Positions 17,241 to 26,352 of a stretch of 64,000 nucleotides of DNA are shown in pieces. Positions within the stretch are counted from its first letter, which is position 1, and the number at the start of each line of letters is the position of its first letter. The stretch is from Ureibacillus endophyticus (GTDB lineage: Bacteria; Bacillota; Bacilli; Bacillales_A; Planococcaceae): the NCBI RefSeq assembly GCF_003628435.1, contig NZ_RBZN01000008.1, positions 31,492 to 95,491 on the forward strand, in the 5' to 3' direction. The translations under genes were made by a program, and so were the position numbers. Below the pieces are notes generated by a model. That model saw only the letters and a list, made by a program, of their open reading frames with translations, did not search any database and was not told the origin of the DNA.

Positions 17241-18377
17241 ATGAAGGCAGTTACGTTTCAAGGAATTAAAAACGTTGAAGTAAAAGAAGTAAAGGACCCG
17301 AAAATAAAAAAAGATGACGATATTATCATTAAACTAACTTCCACGGCAATTTGCGGTTCAGACCTTCACCTATTCCATGGGATGATCCCAAACTTAGGAA
17401 AAGATTATGTGGTTGGACATGAACCAATGGGAATTGTCGAAGAAGTTGGAAAAGGTGTTTCGAAGGTAAAAAAAGGCGATCGTGTCATCATCCCATTTAA
17501 TATTGCATGTGGGGAATGTTGGTATTGTAAACATGAACTAGAAAGCCAATGTGACAATGCCAATGACAATGGAGAAATGGGTGCCTACTTCGGATATTCT
17601 GATACAACAGGCGGTTTCCCCGGAGGACAGGCGGAATATATGCGTGTGCCTTACGCAAACTTTATCCCATTTAAAATTCCAGAAAACAGTGAAGTAAAAG
17701 ATGAAAGCTTAGTTTTATTGGCCGATGCAGCCACAACTGCCTATTGGAGTGTGGATAATGCAGGGGTAAAAGCTGGTGATACAGTTATTGTTCTTGGTTG
17801 TGGTCCTGTTGGTTTATTGGCACAAAAGTTTGCATGGTTAAAGGGTGCAGAAAGAGTCATTGCCGTTGACTATATCGGTTACCGATTAAAGCATGCGAAA
17901 CGGACAAATAAAGTTGAGGTTGTGAACTTTGAAGATCATGAAAATTGTGGTGAGTATTTAAAGGAAATCACAAAAGGCGGTGCCGATGTGGTCATCGATT
18001 GTGTTGGAATGAGTGGCAAAATGACTCCTTTAGAGTTTCTAGCTAGTGGCTTAAAACTCCAAGGAGGTGCAATGGGTGCCCTAGTCATCGCAAGTCAGGC
18101 CGTTCGAAAAGGGGGCACAATTCAAATAACAGGTGTGTATGGTGCTCGTTATAACGGGTTCCCACTTGGTGACATTTTCCAACGCAATGTAAACATTCGC
18201 ACTGGTCAAGCACCTGTCGTCCATTATATGCCTTACCTTTATCAACTCATTGCAGAAGGTAAAGTGGACCCAAGCGATATCATTACCCATGTCATTCCGT
18301 TAGACCAAGCAAAAAGAGGGTACGAAATTTTCGATACAAAACAAGACAATTGCATTAAAGTTATTTTAAAACCATAA
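17241..18377 (+). CDS. adhB: Zinc-dependent alcohol dehydrogenase (AdhB-like)
   Basis: Medium-chain dehydrogenase of 378 residues. Catalytic zinc ligands C38, H60 and E61 (GHE), structural zinc cysteines C90, C93, C96 and C104, and the Rossmann motif GCGPVG near residue 180 are all present. It is of the AdhB/threonine-dehydrogenase-like type. Linkage to coat F-like genes repeats the B. subtilis yraGF-adhB arrangement, which suggests expression during sporulation. Substrate is not predictable. Confidence 0.9.
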   Translation: MKAVTFQGIKNVEVKEVKDPKIKKDDDIIIKLTSTAICGSDLHLFHGMIPNLGKDYVVGHEPMGIVEEVGKGVSKVKKGDRVIIPFNIACGECWYCKHELESQCDNANDNGEMGAYFGYSDTTGGFPGGQAEYMRVPYANFIPFKIPENSEVKDESLVLLADAATTAYWSVDNAGVKAGDTVIVLGCGPVGLLAQKFAWLKGAERVIAVDYIGYRLKHAKRTNKVEVVNFEDHENCGEYLKEITKGGADVVIDCVGMSGKMTPLEFLASGLKLQGGAMGALVIASQAVRKGGTIQITGVYGARYNGFPLGDIFQRNVNIRTGQAPVVHYMPYLYQLIAEGKVDPSDIITHVIPLDQAKRGYEIFDTKQDNCIKVILKP

Positions 18378-18384
18378 AAAACTT

Positions 18385-18418
18385 GAGCAGGAGTATTCAA
18401 AAATAATTACTCCTGCTC
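18385..18418. terminator. Bidirectional terminator
   Basis: GAGCAGGAGT (18385-18394) pairs with ACTCCTGCTC (18409-18418). It separates the convergent adhB and DUF2075 genes. Confidence 0.9.
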
Positions 18419-18422
18419 TTCA

Positions 18423-19919
18423 TCAATTCAATATCTTCAACACTTTATCCAACACTTCTGAATTATGCACAATGACGAGATGTAGTTTTTTTCTCGTACG
18501 ATTGATATTTTGATAAAGCATTTTTGTTGGTTGATAATACGGTTTTCTACCTTCTTCTTTCGCTGATAATTTCCGATTATCTTTGTAATAGAATAATTTA
18601 TCAATGACTGCCACAACATGGTCATATTCTTTTCCGGATACATCTCTACGGTATCCTTTATGAGAGTGGTCATTATCCGGTTGGTCAATATATCCAGATC
18701 GCGTGTAGTCAATAATCTTCCACCCCTCTTCCCTCATAAATTGCAAATAGTTTCTTGCAAACTTTTTAGAAGAAAAATATTGAATCGAAACATTTGTATA
18801 CTTTTGAATATCAGAAGTTCGAGCTAAGTCAAATAAATTATTGATAAATGAAGAAATCTCTATATTATGGCGAATAATTGTTGTTAATTCATACTTCACT
18901 GGCTTTAACTGCTCATGGATGAGTTTTGGAATATTATTATTAATTTCAAAGGTTGTCAGTACTTGATCAGGGTCTAATGAAAAAATACACTTAATCTTTA
19001 AATCTGTTATTAACTCGATCAATTTGAAAAACTTATTTTTATACAATCGCTGTGCTTCATCAAAAATGATTAAATCGTACTGAGAGAAATCATAGGTTAA
19101 CTGCTTTGCTTTATTAAAATTACTAATCGGTTCTATCGGCCATTGATAGTCATTAATTAATTTCTCATGTCCTTTATTTAACCTTCCACAGTTGAAAATG
19201 AGCACTTTCTTATTATTTTTCATAAATTCTTTTGCAATGTCATACGTTAAAAGCGTTTTACCAGTACCCGGTCCACCTTCTATGACGATAAAACTTGTCT
19301 TATCAGTTGGAATTAAATTTAATATTTCTCGTTTATATGTACTTTGCTGAGCACTAAGGAAATATTTATCCTCCATAAAACTTTCCGGTGAGTTAAAAGG
19401 AGATACTAAATAATTCGTTGGATCAAACACATCGTCTAGATTATCGATATGAATAAATGTTTGTTCTTGTAGTCTTTCTATCAGAAGTGGCATTTCTACT
19501 TCTTGTAGTTGATTCAAATCTGTTAAAAAGTACAGTTTCTTAGTAGATGAAATGAATGTAAAGTTATAAACTTCTTTATCGAGAAATTTTAAATAATATT
19601 GATTTTGTACGAGCTGTCGAAGTACCTTTTCTTCACTACTTTCACGTTTTAACTCAATATTAACAACACTTTTTTCCCCAATTCGTAATAAATCAAATTC
19701 TTTGCCAATCCGGTTAATCATAAAGCCAACATAAAAATTATGAAAAGTAGTGAATTGGTCTGTATGTTTTTTCATTTCCTCTACTAACGATTTGAGATCA
19801 TCTATTTCACTAATACGGATTTTCGGATTCATCCCAAATTGCGTCACGTACTTCGAAAAGTTTGTTAAACTTAAATCCATTCTAGCACTCAACAGGGATA
19901 ATAAATTTATTGCCTTCAC
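18423..19919 (-). CDS. Putative PD-(D/E)XK nuclease fused to DUF2075 helicase/ATPase
   Basis: A 498-residue protein. Residues about 60-135 hold a D76-x12-E89-L-K91 signature set in beta strands, with a following QLxxNQYYL helix, which fits a PD-(D/E)XK nuclease fold. Residues 215-222 (GGPGTGKT) are Walker A, 282-290 (DLIIFDEAQ) Walker B, and the end carries NRTRKKL, a superfamily 1 motif VI-like segment. The helicase part matches DUF2075 (schlafen group 3-like DNA/RNA helicase). The gene stands alone between terminators. A role in phage or plasmid defence or in RNA/DNA repair is inference. The nuclease call rests on motif reading only. Confidence 0.72.
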   Translation of the reverse strand: MKAINLLSLLSARMDLSLTNFSKYVTQFGMNPKIRISEIDDLKSLVEEMKKHTDQFTTFHNFYVGFMINRIGKEFDLLRIGEKSVVNIELKRESSEEKVLRQLVQNQYYLKFLDKEVYNFTFISSTKKLYFLTDLNQLQEVEMPLLIERLQEQTFIHIDNLDDVFDPTNYLVSPFNSPESFMEDKYFLSAQQSTYKREILNLIPTDKTSFIVIEGGPGTGKTLLTYDIAKEFMKNNKKVLIFNCGRLNKGHEKLINDYQWPIEPISNFNKAKQLTYDFSQYDLIIFDEAQRLYKNKFFKLIELITDLKIKCIFSLDPDQVLTTFEINNNIPKLIHEQLKPVKYELTTIIRHNIEISSFINNLFDLARTSDIQKYTNVSIQYFSSKKFARNYLQFMREEGWKIIDYTRSGYIDQPDNDHSHKGYRRDVSGKEYDHVVAVIDKLFYYKDNRKLSAKEEGRKPYYQPTKMLYQNINRTRKKLHLVIVHNSEVLDKVLKILN

Positions 19920-20017
19920 GATATATGCTCCTTTATCACTACTGGTACAGTCTTCCTTAAATTATAAATTAATATTTTTATTTTTGTGAACCGATTTATA
20001 AATTGGCTCAAGCTATG

Positions 20018-20043
20018 AAAAAAACTGCCTAAAAAGAAGGCAG
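20018..20043 (-). terminator. Rho-independent terminator of the diguanylate cyclase gene
   Basis: CTGCCT (20025-20030) and AGGCAG (20038-20043) form the stem, with a run of seven T on the minus strand after it. Confidence 0.85.
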
Positions 20044-20055
20044 CAAAATATGAAT

Positions 20056-21414
20056 TTATAATGTTAAATACTCTTTCTTTTTTCCATAATTAGTTACTTG
20101 ATTACGTCCATTATTTTTGGACTCGTATAGCGCTTGGTCAGCCATTATATACATGTCAGACGGCTTTAAGTTTTCTGTTGGTGTAATTGTAGAAACTCCT
20201 ATACTAACGGTCACATATTCATTTGTTAGTGAGGTTTGATGTGGAATTCTTAATGCCAAAATAGCAGCACGAATTTCCTCTACCACTTGTAAGGTTTGCT
20301 GTTTATTTTGATTGCGTAACAGCACTACAAATTCTTCTCCTCCAAGTCTTGCTACATAACTGTTTGGCTCTTTATTAAATTCTTTCAACTTTTTAGAAAT
20401 CCTTTTTAAACACTCATCACCTTTTAAATGACCATATGTATCGTTATAATCTTTGAAATAATCAATATCTAATAGAATAAAAGACAATGGTTCTGTAGTT
20501 TCTAAAGATTCTTCCCATACATTAGTAAATACATCATTAAAAAACCTTCTATTATAAAGTCCCGTTAATCCATCAAAATTTACTTTTGCCTCTAAAGAAT
20601 GGATATTTGATGATAATTCAGTACGCATGACGCCAACATTTCTTATTAAATCAGCAAGTTCGTCCTGTTTATTATAAATTGGAACTTCTTTTGTAAAATC
20701 ATGTTCTGTATAAGATTGTACACAGCTACTTAGCTTAATAATCGGTTTAATTAATTCTTTTAGAATTCTAAAATTAATCAATAGGTTCACTAACATAATA
20801 ACAATAATTGTTGCTACTAATATAATTAATGTCATATTAATTCGATACTTCATTGTATTTCGAACAATCGTCCGCTCTTCATCAATACTCTTACTAAATT
20901 CAAAGAAATTAGTTCTAAAATCATCCGAGGCATGTTTGGCATCATCTAATAAATTTATATTAAGATTTTCTCCATTACGCCCTTGTTCTACAAACATTTC
21001 AGCATAAGTTGATTGCCAATGCTCCCCAAGCTGTATAATTTCTAATGCTTTGTTTTGTAATTTTTCAAAACTTTTCGTATTACTCAATAAATTGGCAGAA
21101 CTTTTAGAAAACTCCGCCTGTCCTAAATAATAAGGTTCTAAAAATTCCTCATGGTTCGTTAAACTATACCCCCTTTGACCAGTTTCCTGATCAATGATGG
21201 ATCGGAATAGTTGATTAGCAGATACGTCAATAGTATCTAATATACGTTGACCTTTTATATTCGCATCTAAGGCAAAACGAATGGAAAAGGTGAGTAGTAT
21301 AACGACTATAATAATTAATATCGCTGAAAAAATAATTGAGTTTAATAGCTTATTCCCTAATTTTCCAAGTGAGTGAAATTTCATAGATTTTATCACATAC
21401 TTTCCTAGAAACAT
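20056..21414 (-). CDS. Membrane diguanylate cyclase, CHASE3-like sensor plus GGDEF
   Basis: A 452-residue protein. An N-terminal helix (about 25-48), an outside helical domain with the CHASE3-type motif DQETGQRGYSLTN (near 95), a second membrane helix (about 190-212), a HAMP-like linker and a C-terminal GGDEF domain with GLYNRRFF and active-site GGEEF near residue 356. The Glu variant is catalytically competent, so it should make cyclic di-GMP. The product-inhibition RxxD site is missing (EPNS is in its place). No good ribosome site fits the first ATG; GTG or ATG codons 6 to 11 codons later are alternatives. Confidence 0.88.
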   Translation of the reverse strand: MFLGKYVIKSMKFHSLGKLGNKLLNSIIFSAILIIIVVILLTFSIRFALDANIKGQRILDTIDVSANQLFRSIIDQETGQRGYSLTNHEEFLEPYYLGQAEFSKSSANLLSNTKSFEKLQNKALEIIQLGEHWQSTYAEMFVEQGRNGENLNINLLDDAKHASDDFRTNFFEFSKSIDEERTIVRNTMKYRINMTLIILVATIIVIMLVNLLINFRILKELIKPIIKLSSCVQSYTEHDFTKEVPIYNKQDELADLIRNVGVMRTELSSNIHSLEAKVNFDGLTGLYNRRFFNDVFTNVWEESLETTEPLSFILLDIDYFKDYNDTYGHLKGDECLKRISKKLKEFNKEPNSYVARLGGEEFVVLLRNQNKQQTLQVVEEIRAAILALRIPHQTSLTNEYVTVSIGVSTITPTENLKPSDMYIMADQALYESKNNGRNQVTNYGKKKEYLTL

Positions 21415-21470
21415 AATTCAATATGCTTATTTTAACATAGTAAAAAATAATCTACTATTGGTTAAAAAAC

Positions 21471-21502
21471 ATGAAGACCTAAACACTAAGTTCAGGCCTT
21501 CA
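21471..21502 (-). terminator. Rho-independent terminator of the amidase gene
   Basis: ATGAAGaCCT (21471-21480) pairs with AGGcCTTCAT (21493-21502), one G-T type mismatch; a T run follows on the minus strand. Confidence 0.8.
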
Positions 21503-21508
21503 TTTTTA

Positions 21509-22312
21509 TTATTTTTTCGCTTTTCGATATTCAATAGTAGCAAATTGTTCTCTTGTTAATGGACGGTTTGGATACTTCCCATTCAATAGTCTCTCCTTTA
21601 TTGCCCATTCCCAAGCTTCTTTGTGAGTTGCTGAAGCTTCCCGTTCGTTTAAGCCAATCATTGATTCAAGTGTTTGAATTCGCTTAGCTTGTGCTTCAAT
21701 TAATTTTTTTAACTCTTCGTATTGCGCCACGGTTAATTCTCCTTCCTTCGTGGTTTTCTTTAATCCAAGGTATTTTGCAAGTGCTTGTGCAATTTGAGTA
21801 CCCGCATTTGCTAATACTTGGTTATCCCTTAACTTCTTTATGTCAATTGTGCTGTCCATAAATCCGCCTTCAATTAAAATGGCCGGCATTGTTGTTTCCC
21901 GAACAATGTGTAAATTGGCCCTTTTAATTCCCCTATCGCGCAAACCGTATGCGAGTACTACTGCAGGATGGATTGCATTTGCTAAGGCCAAACTTCCTGG
22001 TTTTGGACTCGTATAAACAAATGTCTCCACACCTGTATGGTTACCCCATTGTCCTGCCAGAGCATTGTGATGAAAAGAGATATAATAGTCTGCTCCCCAT
22101 CGATTTGCGCCATTTGTTCGTTCTAATAATGGCACATCCCTCTGGCCAGTTGGATCATCAAATCGACGTAACTCCACCCCACCATATTGAGAAAGTTCTT
22201 TTTGGAATGCAATGACCACTTGATTATTAAATGACCATTCCCTTTCTCCATCTGGTGTGCGTTTTCCTGGGGTATTAATACCGTGTCCTGCATCAAATCC
22301 GATTTTTACCAT
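21509..22312 (-). CDS. N-acetylmuramoyl-L-alanine amidase (Amidase_3)
   Basis: Zinc amidase that cuts the bond between muramic acid and the stem peptide. Zinc ligands are H10 (DAGHG), E25 and H81 (SFHH), and the catalytic Glu lies in ILIEGGFMD near 150. Residues 1-170 are the catalytic domain; after a coiled-coil linker the last 50 residues form an SLH-like or endolysin-like unit (EAWEWAIKERLLNGKYPN...LTREQF). There is no signal peptide, as in mother-cell lysins such as CwlC and in phage endolysins. No holin or phage genes flank it. Confidence 0.88.
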   Translation of the reverse strand: MVKIGFDAGHGINTPGKRTPDGEREWSFNNQVVIAFQKELSQYGGVELRRFDDPTGQRDVPLLERTNGANRWGADYYISFHHNALAGQWGNHTGVETFVYTSPKPGSLALANAIHPAVVLAYGLRDRGIKRANLHIVRETTMPAILIEGGFMDSTIDIKKLRDNQVLANAGTQIAQALAKYLGLKKTTKEGELTVAQYEELKKLIEAQAKRIQTLESMIGLNEREASATHKEAWEWAIKERLLNGKYPNRPLTREQFATIEYRKAKK

Positions 22313-22584
22313 AATTTTCTATCACCCCTCAATTAATATATTCGAAAACATTTGTTGTATATGATTTATATATCTCTGTTCTCATAAAAAAGCCCCTAAA
22401 ATCTCAAAAAAATTATCAATAATATTAGGAATCTTGAAACATTCTCATGCTTAACAATGCACTTTCTATCTTTAACATTGGAATTAATTTCCTCATTATA
22501 CAGTTGTATGATTATATGACTAATATCGAATTATCATAAATTTCTTGCATATAATCTATTAACTATAATACAAGAGGTGATTCT

Positions 22585-23019
22585 ATGGATTATAAGAAGG
22601 CCTATGAAACATTCCTGAAAATGGCTTTTGAAGAAATTGACTATCCCGCCGCTCCTGTCGTATATAAGTTATCTGAGAATCAAAAGCTGACTATTGAATA
22701 TATTCGTGATTTAACAAATCAAGTTCAAAATCGAATCATGCAGCTAAAACTAGTAAATATTACAATGAAGGAAGATGAGTATCGGAAAGAATTGGAGTTA
22801 TTTAAATTAAACTTTTTAAAGCAATGTCTTCAATCACCTCAAGTTGCGGAATTGGCTAGGTATACACACAACAAATTAAAACTATCAAAATTTATCAATA
22901 AGCATAAAAAAATGGACGATTATATGGACATATTAGATAATGCAAACTCTCATATGCATACAATTCGTATCATTCTGCAAGAACTATGGGTTTCAAAGGA
23001 AGTAGATCTAGTTATATAA
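22585..23019 (+). CDS. Hypothetical helical protein (144 aa)
   Basis: An almost entirely helical, charged 144-residue soluble protein. It shares no motif that I recognise. AGAGGTGATT precedes the ATG at a good distance and a TATAAT box lies just upstream (22564-22569). A strong terminator follows about 90 bases later. Single-gene unit. Confidence 0.65.
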   Translation: MDYKKAYETFLKMAFEEIDYPAAPVVYKLSENQKLTIEYIRDLTNQVQNRIMQLKLVNITMKEDEYRKELELFKLNFLKQCLQSPQVAELARYTHNKLKLSKFINKHKKMDDYMDILDNANSHMHTIRIILQELWVSKEVDLVI

Positions 23020-23106
23020 ATCTTTCTGATGCTGACACATAAGTGATTTTTCGAAAAGAATAGTAAATAAACATAGATTCTGGGCACGCAATGGAACGTC
23101 TTCATG

Positions 23107-23149
23107 AAAAACTCAACATTTTTCTTAAATGAAAAATATTGAGTTTTTT
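23107..23149 (+). terminator. Rho-independent terminator
   Basis: AAAACTCAAcATTTTTC and GAAAAATattGAGTTTT arms (23107-23149) are followed by T residues. It isolates the HemD-like gene from the upstream gene. Confidence 0.85.
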
Positions 23150-23289
23150 GTTTTGTCTCATTTCCGTTTTATTTTTATGTTCACAATTCATTCAAATCCA
23201 ATGAATTTACTTTATTTTCTGAAAAAAATCCCCCTTTTCAATTTATTATTTGCTAATATATCAATAATAGAATGTTAAGGAGGACTTTT

Positions 23290-24105
23290 ATGGCTGGATT
23301 AGAGAATAAACGAATCGCATTACTTGGCACTAGAAAAATTGAAGAACAATCAGCAATCATCGTACAACTTGGTGGTTCTGCAGTACACCGCCCTGCTCAA
23401 GGGACAATCTTTTTTGATGCAGCAGTAATCGAACCAGAAATTGATAAAATTATTAATGGCAAATTCCAATGGGCAATCTTTACAACAGGTATTGGTTTTG
23501 AAAAATTATTTGAGATTGCAAAAGACGCAGGAAAAGAGGACTCCTTACTCGCTGCATTACAAAATTTAAAAATTGCCATTCGTGGGTATAAAACGGCCAA
23601 TGCATTGAAAAAAAGAGGATTAAATCCTATTGTTCGGGATGATGATGGAAGTATTGTTGGACTCATTCGACAACTAGAAGCACAACAACTATCAAACCAA
23701 TCGATAGCTGTTCAACTATATGGTGAACCTCATTCAGAATTAATTGATTGGTTAATTGAAAGAAATAATACGGTGCAAGAAATATTACCGTACGAACATA
23801 TCCCGCCACAAACAGAAGTGTTAGAAAAATTATTAAACGAGATACTTTCCAACGAACTGGATGCTGTTAGTTTCACAAGTACACCTCAAGTAAAATATCT
23901 ATTCAAATATGCAGTTGCTCAACACAAAAATAAAGAATTGCTCGAGGCATTTGAAACGAATGTTATTGCATTATCAGTTGGTAAAGTAACAGGAAAAGTT
24001 TTAAAAGAATATGGTGTCAATCGTGTTATCATGCCACAAGATGAAAGAATGGGTAGTGCACTCATGACATTAAATAAATATTATAAAGAAGTTGAAATTT
24101 TTTAA
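23290..24105 (+). CDS. HemD-like (uroporphyrinogen-III synthase family) protein, orphan
   Basis: A 271-residue two-lobed protein of the HemD family. It starts with a typical NKRIALLGTRKIEE strand-loop, has FTTGIGFEKLF in lobe 1 and DAVSFTSTPQVKYL and ALSVGKVTGKVLKEYG in lobe 2, all matching uroporphyrinogen-III synthase positions. AAGGAGG before ATG 23290 fixes the start. It is not next to other heme genes, and Bacillales genomes often carry a second, divergent HemD-like protein, so it may not be the main synthase. Confidence 0.75.
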   Translation: MAGLENKRIALLGTRKIEEQSAIIVQLGGSAVHRPAQGTIFFDAAVIEPEIDKIINGKFQWAIFTTGIGFEKLFEIAKDAGKEDSLLAALQNLKIAIRGYKTANALKKRGLNPIVRDDDGSIVGLIRQLEAQQLSNQSIAVQLYGEPHSELIDWLIERNNTVQEILPYEHIPPQTEVLEKLLNEILSNELDAVSFTSTPQVKYLFKYAVAQHKNKELLEAFETNVIALSVGKVTGKVLKEYGVNRVIMPQDERMGSALMTLNKYYKEVEIF

Positions 24106-24260
24106 GGTCGTTCCAACTTATTCTATATCTCCTCCCTCGACATAAAATGAATTAAGTGAAACTTCAATCAGTCGGTACCCTTCACCGCCACGGATTGACT
24201 AGTTGAACTTATTTGTTTTCGGCACTGTCCGTGATTATCCTTGAGGAGGAGCGATGAATT

Positions 24261-24482
24261 ATGTATGCTGTTCACTTTTATGAAAAAAATAACCTGATAT
24301 TAAGTCAATTACTTAATGAAGTACCATTAGAAGGAGCAGCAATTAAAATTAAAGGACGAAAAGGGACAGTATTATCAGTTACCGATGTAGATGGATACAG
24401 ATACCATATCGCTGTTGAGTTGGAAGTTAAGAAGAAACAAGCACCAGTGCTATCTGCTCTCGATAAAAAGAAAAGACGTTAA
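24261..24482 (+). CDS. Small basic beta-rich protein, unknown function (73 aa)
   Basis: A 73-residue protein with alternating strands, a KIKGRKGTVLSV segment and a basic C-terminal tail (DKKKRR), which might bind nucleic acid. GAGGAGGAG lies upstream of ATG 24261. No family is recognised. It is followed by a bidirectional terminator. Confidence 0.65.
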   Translation: MYAVHFYEKNNLILSQLLNEVPLEGAAIKIKGRKGTVLSVTDVDGYRYHIAVELEVKKKQAPVLSALDKKKRR

Positions 24483-24489
24483 AAATAAA

Positions 24490-24528
24490 AACACCATTGA
24501 AAATGAAGCTTCATTTTTCAATGGTGTT
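24490..24528. terminator. Bidirectional terminator
   Basis: AACACCATTGAAAATGAA pairs with TTCATTTTTCAATGGTGTT with one bulge. It overlaps the last codons of the HAD gene on the minus strand. Confidence 0.88.
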
Positions 24529-25053
24529 CTTCTTTAAATCCTCAATAATCCAATCTGCAGCTCGTAATAGATCTGTGCAAACAGCATCTGCCAGTTCATC
24601 GTGATCACCTAGGTAAACACATTTAGTCCCTGCTTTTTTCCCAGCCATAATATCTGTATCTGTATCCCCTACCATATAAGATTTTGAAAGGTCTACCTCA
24701 TACTTTTTAGCAAGATCCTCAATCATCTTACTTCCAGGCTTTCGACATTCACAGCCAGCTTTTGGTTTATGGGCACAATAAGCGACATCATGTATAATGG
24801 CCCCTTGTTTTTTCAATTCGCTCACCATGTGCTCATGAATCTTTACAAGCTGAGCTTCCTTCATAAACCCAAGCCCTACTCCACCTTGATTAGTTACAAC
24901 GAAAATATAATCAAACGAAGCATTTAACTTCTTAATTGCCTCTGGAACGCCAGGCAAGAAATATAAATCACTTTTTTTATTCACAAATTTTACGCGTGCA
25001 GATAGTACTTCATTTATGACTCCATCTCGATCTAAAAATACTGCTGTTTTCAC
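24511..25053 (-). CDS. HAD-IIIA phosphatase with zinc loop (GmhB/HisB-N-like)
   Basis: A 180-residue haloacid dehalogenase phosphatase. FLDRDGVIN has the nucleophile D8 and acid D10; VVTNQGGVG is motif II; MVGDTDTDIMAG is motif IV. A zinc loop, C-A-H then C-x-C (CAHKPKAGCECRKPG) near 94-109, marks the GmhB/histidinol-phosphatase subtype. The likely substrate is a sugar bisphosphate or histidinol phosphate, but it is not in a his or lps cluster. It overlaps the upstream membrane protein gene by four bases. Confidence 0.85.
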   Translation of the reverse strand: MKTAVFLDRDGVINEVLSARVKFVNKKSDLYFLPGVPEAIKKLNASFDYIFVVTNQGGVGLGFMKEAQLVKIHEHMVSELKKQGAIIHDVAYCAHKPKAGCECRKPGSKMIEDLAKKYEVDLSKSYMVGDTDTDIMAGKKAGTKCVYLGDHDELADAVCTDLLRAADWIIEDLKKNTIEK

Positions 25054-25490
25054 TTCTGTGTCACCTTTTCCCTTTTCTCTACATTTTCAACTGTCTCTTC
25101 TTCCATTAGCTCGAATGGTTCTAGTTTTGTATGCTTACTCTTCATTCTTTCAACAGCCAATTTACATAACGTTACTAGTTTTTTCCCTAAATAAGAGAAG
25201 TCATCTTTAATTTCAGGTCCTTGTTCAATTACATCAATAATAATTGTTTCAATAATAGCAAAAATCCATACCGTAATAAGTGCAGTTAATACAAGTAAAT
25301 CAAAAATAATGGAAAAACCTTCTACTGGATAATCGATATTAAATAGTTTCACTAAATAAAGGCATATTCCAACACTTAACGAAATGGGAGGCGTATATAG
25401 TATATAACTATAAGAGATTTTTTTTCCTATAAAATTCAATATTAAACTTAGTATTGCCATAATTAAAATCACAATTAAAAGATATCCCAT
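25050..25490 (-). CDS. Small membrane protein upstream of the HAD phosphatase
   Basis: A 146-residue protein with about four hydrophobic helices in the first 90 residues and a charged cytoplasmic tail. No recognised family. It overlaps the phosphatase start by four bases (ATGA), so the two are co-translated, but a shared function is only inferred. Confidence 0.65.
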   Translation of the reverse strand: MGYLLIVILIMAILSLILNFIGKKISYSYILYTPPISLSVGICLYLVKLFNIDYPVEGFSIIFDLLVLTALITVWIFAIIETIIIDVIEQGPEIKDDFSYLGKKLVTLCKLAVERMKSKHTKLEPFELMEEETVENVEKREKVTQK

Positions 25491-25672
25491 TTAACCACCA
25501 CTCATTTTCTTAATTTTGGATACAATCGCATTTTTACCTGAAATAGGAAAAGTTATTCCAATTTATAAAAGGGTATAGTAAACACTTTATGCAAACATCT
25601 ATTTTAAATAGACTAATGGAATTTAAAAAATCGGGAAGAATATATTCGAAAAGAAATGAAAGGAGTAATACT

Positions 25673-26308
25673 ATGAAGGGAAAAAATAAATATTGGGTGT
25701 ACTTTTTAACACCAATTTTAGCTTTTGGCATTTTTGGAGCACAAGCGACTCCAATTTTGGCTCATGACCATAGCTTCCATGATAATTATGACAAGCTTGA
25801 TAAGGAGAAAAAGCAACAAGTAGACACAATATTAGAATCTTTAAAAACTGATTTAGAAAAATGGGGATTAAAACCACCACAACATCATCATGATTTCCTT
25901 GATAATCTTGATGAGGAAACGAAGATGAAAGCAAAGGACATCTTCAAACAAGCCGAAGAAGGTAAAATATCTAAAGAAGAAGCAGATAAACAACTTTCTG
26001 AACTGGGAATTGATACAAAGAAAGATAAAGAACACTGTAAAGCCTTTGAAAATTTAAATGAAGAACAAAAGAAACAAGTAAAAGACATCTTCAAACAAAA
26101 GAAAGATGGAACTATTACCGAAGAACAAGCAAAAGAGAAGCTAGCGGAATTCGGAGTAGATTTACCAAAAGACCCTATGCGTGAAAAATTTGATAAGCTT
26201 GATGAAGAAACAAAAGCTAAAATAAAAGAACGCGTAAATGAAGCGAAAGTAGAGTTCGAAAAAATTGGTGTACCTTTCCCCAAAAAATATGAAAAGTTAA
26301 CGGAATAA
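25673..26308 (+). CDS. Secreted DUF2680-like repeat protein (YckD-like)
   Basis: A 211-residue exported protein. A signal peptide ends at ILA-HD near residue 29; the mature part is highly charged and holds four related segments that begin (D/E)xL(D/N)(E/K)ExK and continue into a helix plus GxIxxExAxxxLxxxGxD turn, as in DUF2680/YckD. There are several His clusters (HDHSFH and HHHDF), so metal binding is possible. AAAGGAG precedes ATG 25673. Single gene, terminated. Confidence 0.75.
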   Translation: MKGKNKYWVYFLTPILAFGIFGAQATPILAHDHSFHDNYDKLDKEKKQQVDTILESLKTDLEKWGLKPPQHHHDFLDNLDEETKMKAKDIFKQAEEGKISKEEADKQLSELGIDTKKDKEHCKAFENLNEEQKKQVKDIFKQKKDGTITEEQAKEKLAEFGVDLPKDPMREKFDKLDEETKAKIKERVNEAKVEFEKIGVPFPKKYEKLTE

Positions 26309-26315
26309 ATATATT

Positions 26316-26346
26316 GGTTCGTCTTACTTTGGACGAACCTTTTCTT
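26316..26346 (+). terminator. Rho-independent terminator
   Basis: GGTTCGTC (26316-26323) pairs with GACGAACC (26332-26339); TTTTC follows. Confidence 0.88.
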
Positions 26347-26352
26347 TTACAC

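Noticed and set aside
21509..22312. Prophage remnant
   Set aside because: The amidase is endolysin-like but isolated; no holin, capsid, tail, integrase or att repeats are nearby.
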